A model generated the notes under the pieces. The model ran no database searches, was not told where the DNA came from, and saw nothing but the letters and a program-made list of their open reading frames with translations. DNA of 6,736 nt from Clostridia bacterium. Its GTDB lineage: Bacteria; Bacillota; DSM-521; Neomoorellales; Neomoorellaceae. Shown in pieces: positions 4,585 to 6,736 of the stretch (positions are counted from its first letter, which is position 1; every line of letters starts with the position of its first letter). Location: assembly GCA_030445875.1 (NCBI GenBank), contig JASUSX010000124.1, positions 1-6,736 of the forward strand, read 5' to 3'. Made by a program: the position numbers and the translations under genes.

Positions 4585-5373
4585 TTAACGGTTACGATAA
4601 CCTAGATGATGCCCGATCTCCAGGGCAACCTGCATAACCACGGTAGCTAGTTTACCTGTCATTAACTCTACAGGCATCCGGTCAGCAGGACCGGAAACAC
4701 TAACGGCTGCTATAACCCTGTTTTCACAGTTAAAAACAGGGGCTGCCACACAACGCACTTCTTCTTCCCGTTCTCCAAAATCAAAGGCAAAGCCCTGAGC
4801 GCGAATCTTTTGCAGTTCTTCCCGCAGTGAAAGGGGATCAATAATGGTCATTGCTGTATAGGGGAACAGGGGCACTTCCTGCAGGAAGGTATTGAGCTGG
4901 CTTTCATTCAGGTGGGCCAGCAGAATCTTTCCCGCCCCGGTGCAATAAGCCGGGGCGCGCGTTCCAGGACGGGCCAGCATTTTAATGATTTTACTGGATT
5001 CTACCTGGTCTATATACACAACTTCATATTTATCCAGGATAGCCAGGTTGGCTGTTTCATTAAAATCATCGACGAGCTGGTGTAGTACCGGCCGGGCAAT
5101 AGCCCGGATGTCCAGGCTATAAAGGGCACGGTTACCAATTTCAAAGGCTTTGATTCCCAGGCGGTAGTGGCCTTGGAAGGGTTCCTGCTCAACCAGGCCG
5201 TGGGAGGCCAGGGCGTTCAGCAACCTGTGGACTGTGCTCACATTTAGTTTGAGTTCCGCGCTGATGGCCGAAAGCATCATTGGGGAGCCGGCCCGGGCCA
5301 GGGTTTCAAGTATGGCCAGGGCCCTGTCAACGGCCTGGACCCCTTTTACTCTATTAACCCTGGCTGCGGGCAT
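4585..5373 (-). CDS. IclR-family transcriptional regulator
   Basis: A 262-residue DNA-binding regulator with the standard two-domain IclR layout. Residues 12-62 are the winged helix-turn-helix, including VQAVDRALAILETLA and the recognition region LNVSTVHRLLNALASHGLV. After the linker GHYRLG (69-73) comes the effector-binding domain, about 77-258, with ARPVLHQLV, RPGTRAPAYCTGAGKILLA, GFAFDFGEREEEVRCVAAPVF and VIAAVSVSGPADRM. Length and motifs are those of a full protein. The ATG at 5371-5373 is preceded by GGAGG (5383-5387) with 9-nt spacing. It lies 20 nt after the glutamate synthase-like gene and is probably in its operon. Local regulators of this family usually control neighbouring catabolic genes in response to a small organic acid, so the FMN protein is its likeliest target. 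The effector cannot be deduced. Confidence 0.94.
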   Translation of the reverse strand: MPAARVNRVKGVQAVDRALAILETLARAGSPMMLSAISAELKLNVSTVHRLLNALASHGLVEQEPFQGHYRLGIKAFEIGNRALYSLDIRAIARPVLHQLVDDFNETANLAILDKYEVVYIDQVESSKIIKMLARPGTRAPAYCTGAGKILLAHLNESQLNTFLQEVPLFPYTAMTIIDPLSLREELQKIRAQGFAFDFGEREEEVRCVAAPVFNCENRVIAAVSVSGPADRMPVELMTGKLATVVMQVALEIGHHLGYRNR

Positions 5374-5393
5374 ATAGCTACCCCTCCAATAGG

Positions 5394-6736
5394 TTAACCC
5401 TCTAAAATAGCCTCCACTTCTTCTGCATCGACGTCCATGACGTAAGGGATCCCGCTCACCCGGGCTGCTTCAGGGGTTAAAGCCGCCAGGTCAGTGCGGT
5501 CGATATACCGGAGGTCAAATTTGCGGGCACCGCACATGAGCTGGCGCAAGCCTACACCCAGGCGATCAAAATAACTGTAAACGGCAATGGCTGCCGGTGG
5601 GATTGCAGCAAATCTGTCGCCGTAGATCTCTTTTAGCTGGGCTGCAGCCACAAAGATCTGGTCCACACTGTTCCCGAATTTAGCTACATCGGCAGGGATT
5701 TTTCCGGCTTTAATAGCGTTACCAATAGTTTTACCCACCATGGCTGCCGTGAGGGGTGCGCGGGCCATACCCACGGCTTTGACATAAGGGGCACCCAGGG
5801 CCAGCCCCTTGAAAACCTGATCCTCCAGGGCGAAGCCACCAGCAATAGCTACGCTGGGGATATAGGCTCCCCGGGCGGCAAGCTTGTTCAGGTACTTATA
5901 TAGCAAAGATTCCAGGTATACAGTGGGAATACCCCACTCGTTCATCATCCGCCACGGGCTCATACCCGTACCGCCGCCGGCACCATCGACGGTCAGGAGA
6001 TCAATGCGGGCTTCCGAGGCGAATTTCACAGCCCGGGCCAGATCGGCTGGCCGATAAGCCCCGGTCTTCAGGAAGATGTATTTAGCCCCGGCCTGGCGTA
6101 ACTGCTGTACCCGGGCCAAAAAGGATTCCTTCTCGACCATGCCAATACGGGAATGACGTTCAAATTCCTTAAAGGCCCCCTGTCGGAAAGCCTCCTGGAC
6201 CCGGGGGTCCTCCGGGTCGGGATGAACAATGTAACCGCGGCTCTTAAGCTGTAGGGCCCGCTCCAGGGAGGGTAGTTTTACTTCACCACCAATATCTTTT
6301 GCTCCCTGGCCCCATTTAATTTCTACCGCGGTGACGCTGAGCCTGTCAATAACATATTCCAGGACACCTAACCTGGTATCTTCTACGTTACACTGGACCA
6401 CTATTGTTCCGTATCCGTTATACCATTCCTGGAAAAGCTTAACCCGCCTTTCCATGTCCGGAGAGTGTACTACCCGTCCATTTTGGAACTCGCTTTCCGG
6501 GTCCATACCGCAAACATTCTCGCCAATGGTAAGGATGACACCACTAATAGCTGCCCCTATAGCCAGCCCTTCCCAATTATCCCTGGCAATATTGGTAGAA
6601 CCCAGGCCCGGTATGACGACTGGTAGCTTTAATTTAATGGCTTCTCCGGCACCGATGGAGCTTTCAATATTAACAGCCGGGAAAATAGCCTTATCGCTGT
6701 CGGCAGCAATTCCCCGGGCACCGGCAGCTGTACCCA
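5394..6736 (-). CDS. FMN-binding glutamate synthase-family protein, 5' end beyond right edge
   Basis: The frame stays open from the TAG stop at 5394 to the right edge, giving 446 complete codons of a protein that is typically about 500 aa. It is the FMN (synthase) domain of the glutamate synthase large chain, without the glutaminase domain. Family motifs are VIPGLGSTNIARDNWEG (about 6572-6623), IGENVCGMDPE, VQCNVEDTRLGVLEY, KWGQGAKDIGGEVKLP (6270-6317), the flavin/substrate loop DGAGGGTGMSP (5955-5987) and the phosphate-binding AIAGGF...GLALGA end of the barrel. The ATG at 6504-6506 is internal: the family sequence continues upstream without a break, and no ribosome site precedes it. The only visible cysteines are three isolated ones, so the CxxxxxCxxxxC [3Fe-4S] motif of classical GltB is not in this part. 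It may need a separate electron donor and may act on a substrate other than 2-oxoglutarate/ammonia. The IclR gene follows at 20 nt. Confidence 0.93.
   Translation of the reverse strand, partial: GTAAGARGIAADSDKAIFPAVNIESSIGAGEAIKLKLPVVIPGLGSTNIARDNWEGLAIGAAISGVILTIGENVCGMDPESEFQNGRVVHSPDMERRVKLFQEWYNGYGTIVVQCNVEDTRLGVLEYVIDRLSVTAVEIKWGQGAKDIGGEVKLPSLERALQLKSRGYIVHPDPEDPRVQEAFRQGAFKEFERHSRIGMVEKESFLARVQQLRQAGAKYIFLKTGAYRPADLARAVKFASEARIDLLTVDGAGGGTGMSPWRMMNEWGIPTVYLESLLYKYLNKLAARGAYIPSVAIAGGFALEDQVFKGLALGAPYVKAVGMARAPLTAAMVGKTIGNAIKAGKIPADVAKFGNSVDQIFVAAAQLKEIYGDRFAAIPPAAIAVYSYFDRLGVGLRQLMCGARKFDLRYIDRTDLAALTPEAARVSGIPYVMDVDAEEVEAILEG

Overview
All genes in this window lie on the minus strand, so it is best read from right to left. 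The sequence suggests a Gram-positive anaerobe of the Firmicutes/Clostridia, most like a thermophilic acetogen of the Moorella type. The reasons are strong AAGGAGG-type ribosome sites, frequent GTG/TTG starts, a classical SAM-I (S-box) riboswitch with an intrinsic terminator, moderately high GC, and an archaeal/clostridial-type homocysteine gene set. The genus is an inference from protein character, not from a search.

Right part (about 4585-6736): the C-terminal 446 residues of a stand-alone FMN domain of the glutamate synthase family run off the right edge. The apparent ATG at 6506 is internal. An IclR-family repressor/activator gene follows 20 nt downstream and is probably co-transcribed.

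Middle (about 3111-4515): a 108-110 aa protein of unknown function has its ribosome site in the loop of a perfect 10-bp inverted repeat that also covers its start codon. It is followed by a 12-bp-stem terminator. Next come a small coiled-coil-like protein with its own promoter, probably starting at an internal GTG, and a class I SAM-dependent methyltransferase.

Left part (1-3092): a SAM-I riboswitch with a recognisable antiterminator/terminator pair precedes a tight operon. Its genes are a HcyBio/DUF39 (COG1900) homocysteine biosynthesis protein, a NIL-domain two-[4Fe-4S] ferredoxin, a UPF0280 (COG2122) protein, and the first 21 codons of an ECF-type ABC transporter ATPase. The first three are the set linked in methanogens to making homocysteine from aspartate semialdehyde and sulfide. 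In this window the UPF0280 protein lacks its usual C-terminal end and continues in frame into a six-helix membrane domain resembling ECF S-components of the TrpP-like type.

Taken together, the left operon looks like a SAM-repressed sulfur assimilation unit in which de novo homocysteine synthesis is physically and genetically joined to an ECF uptake transporter. The UPF0280-membrane fusion is the most unusual item in the window.
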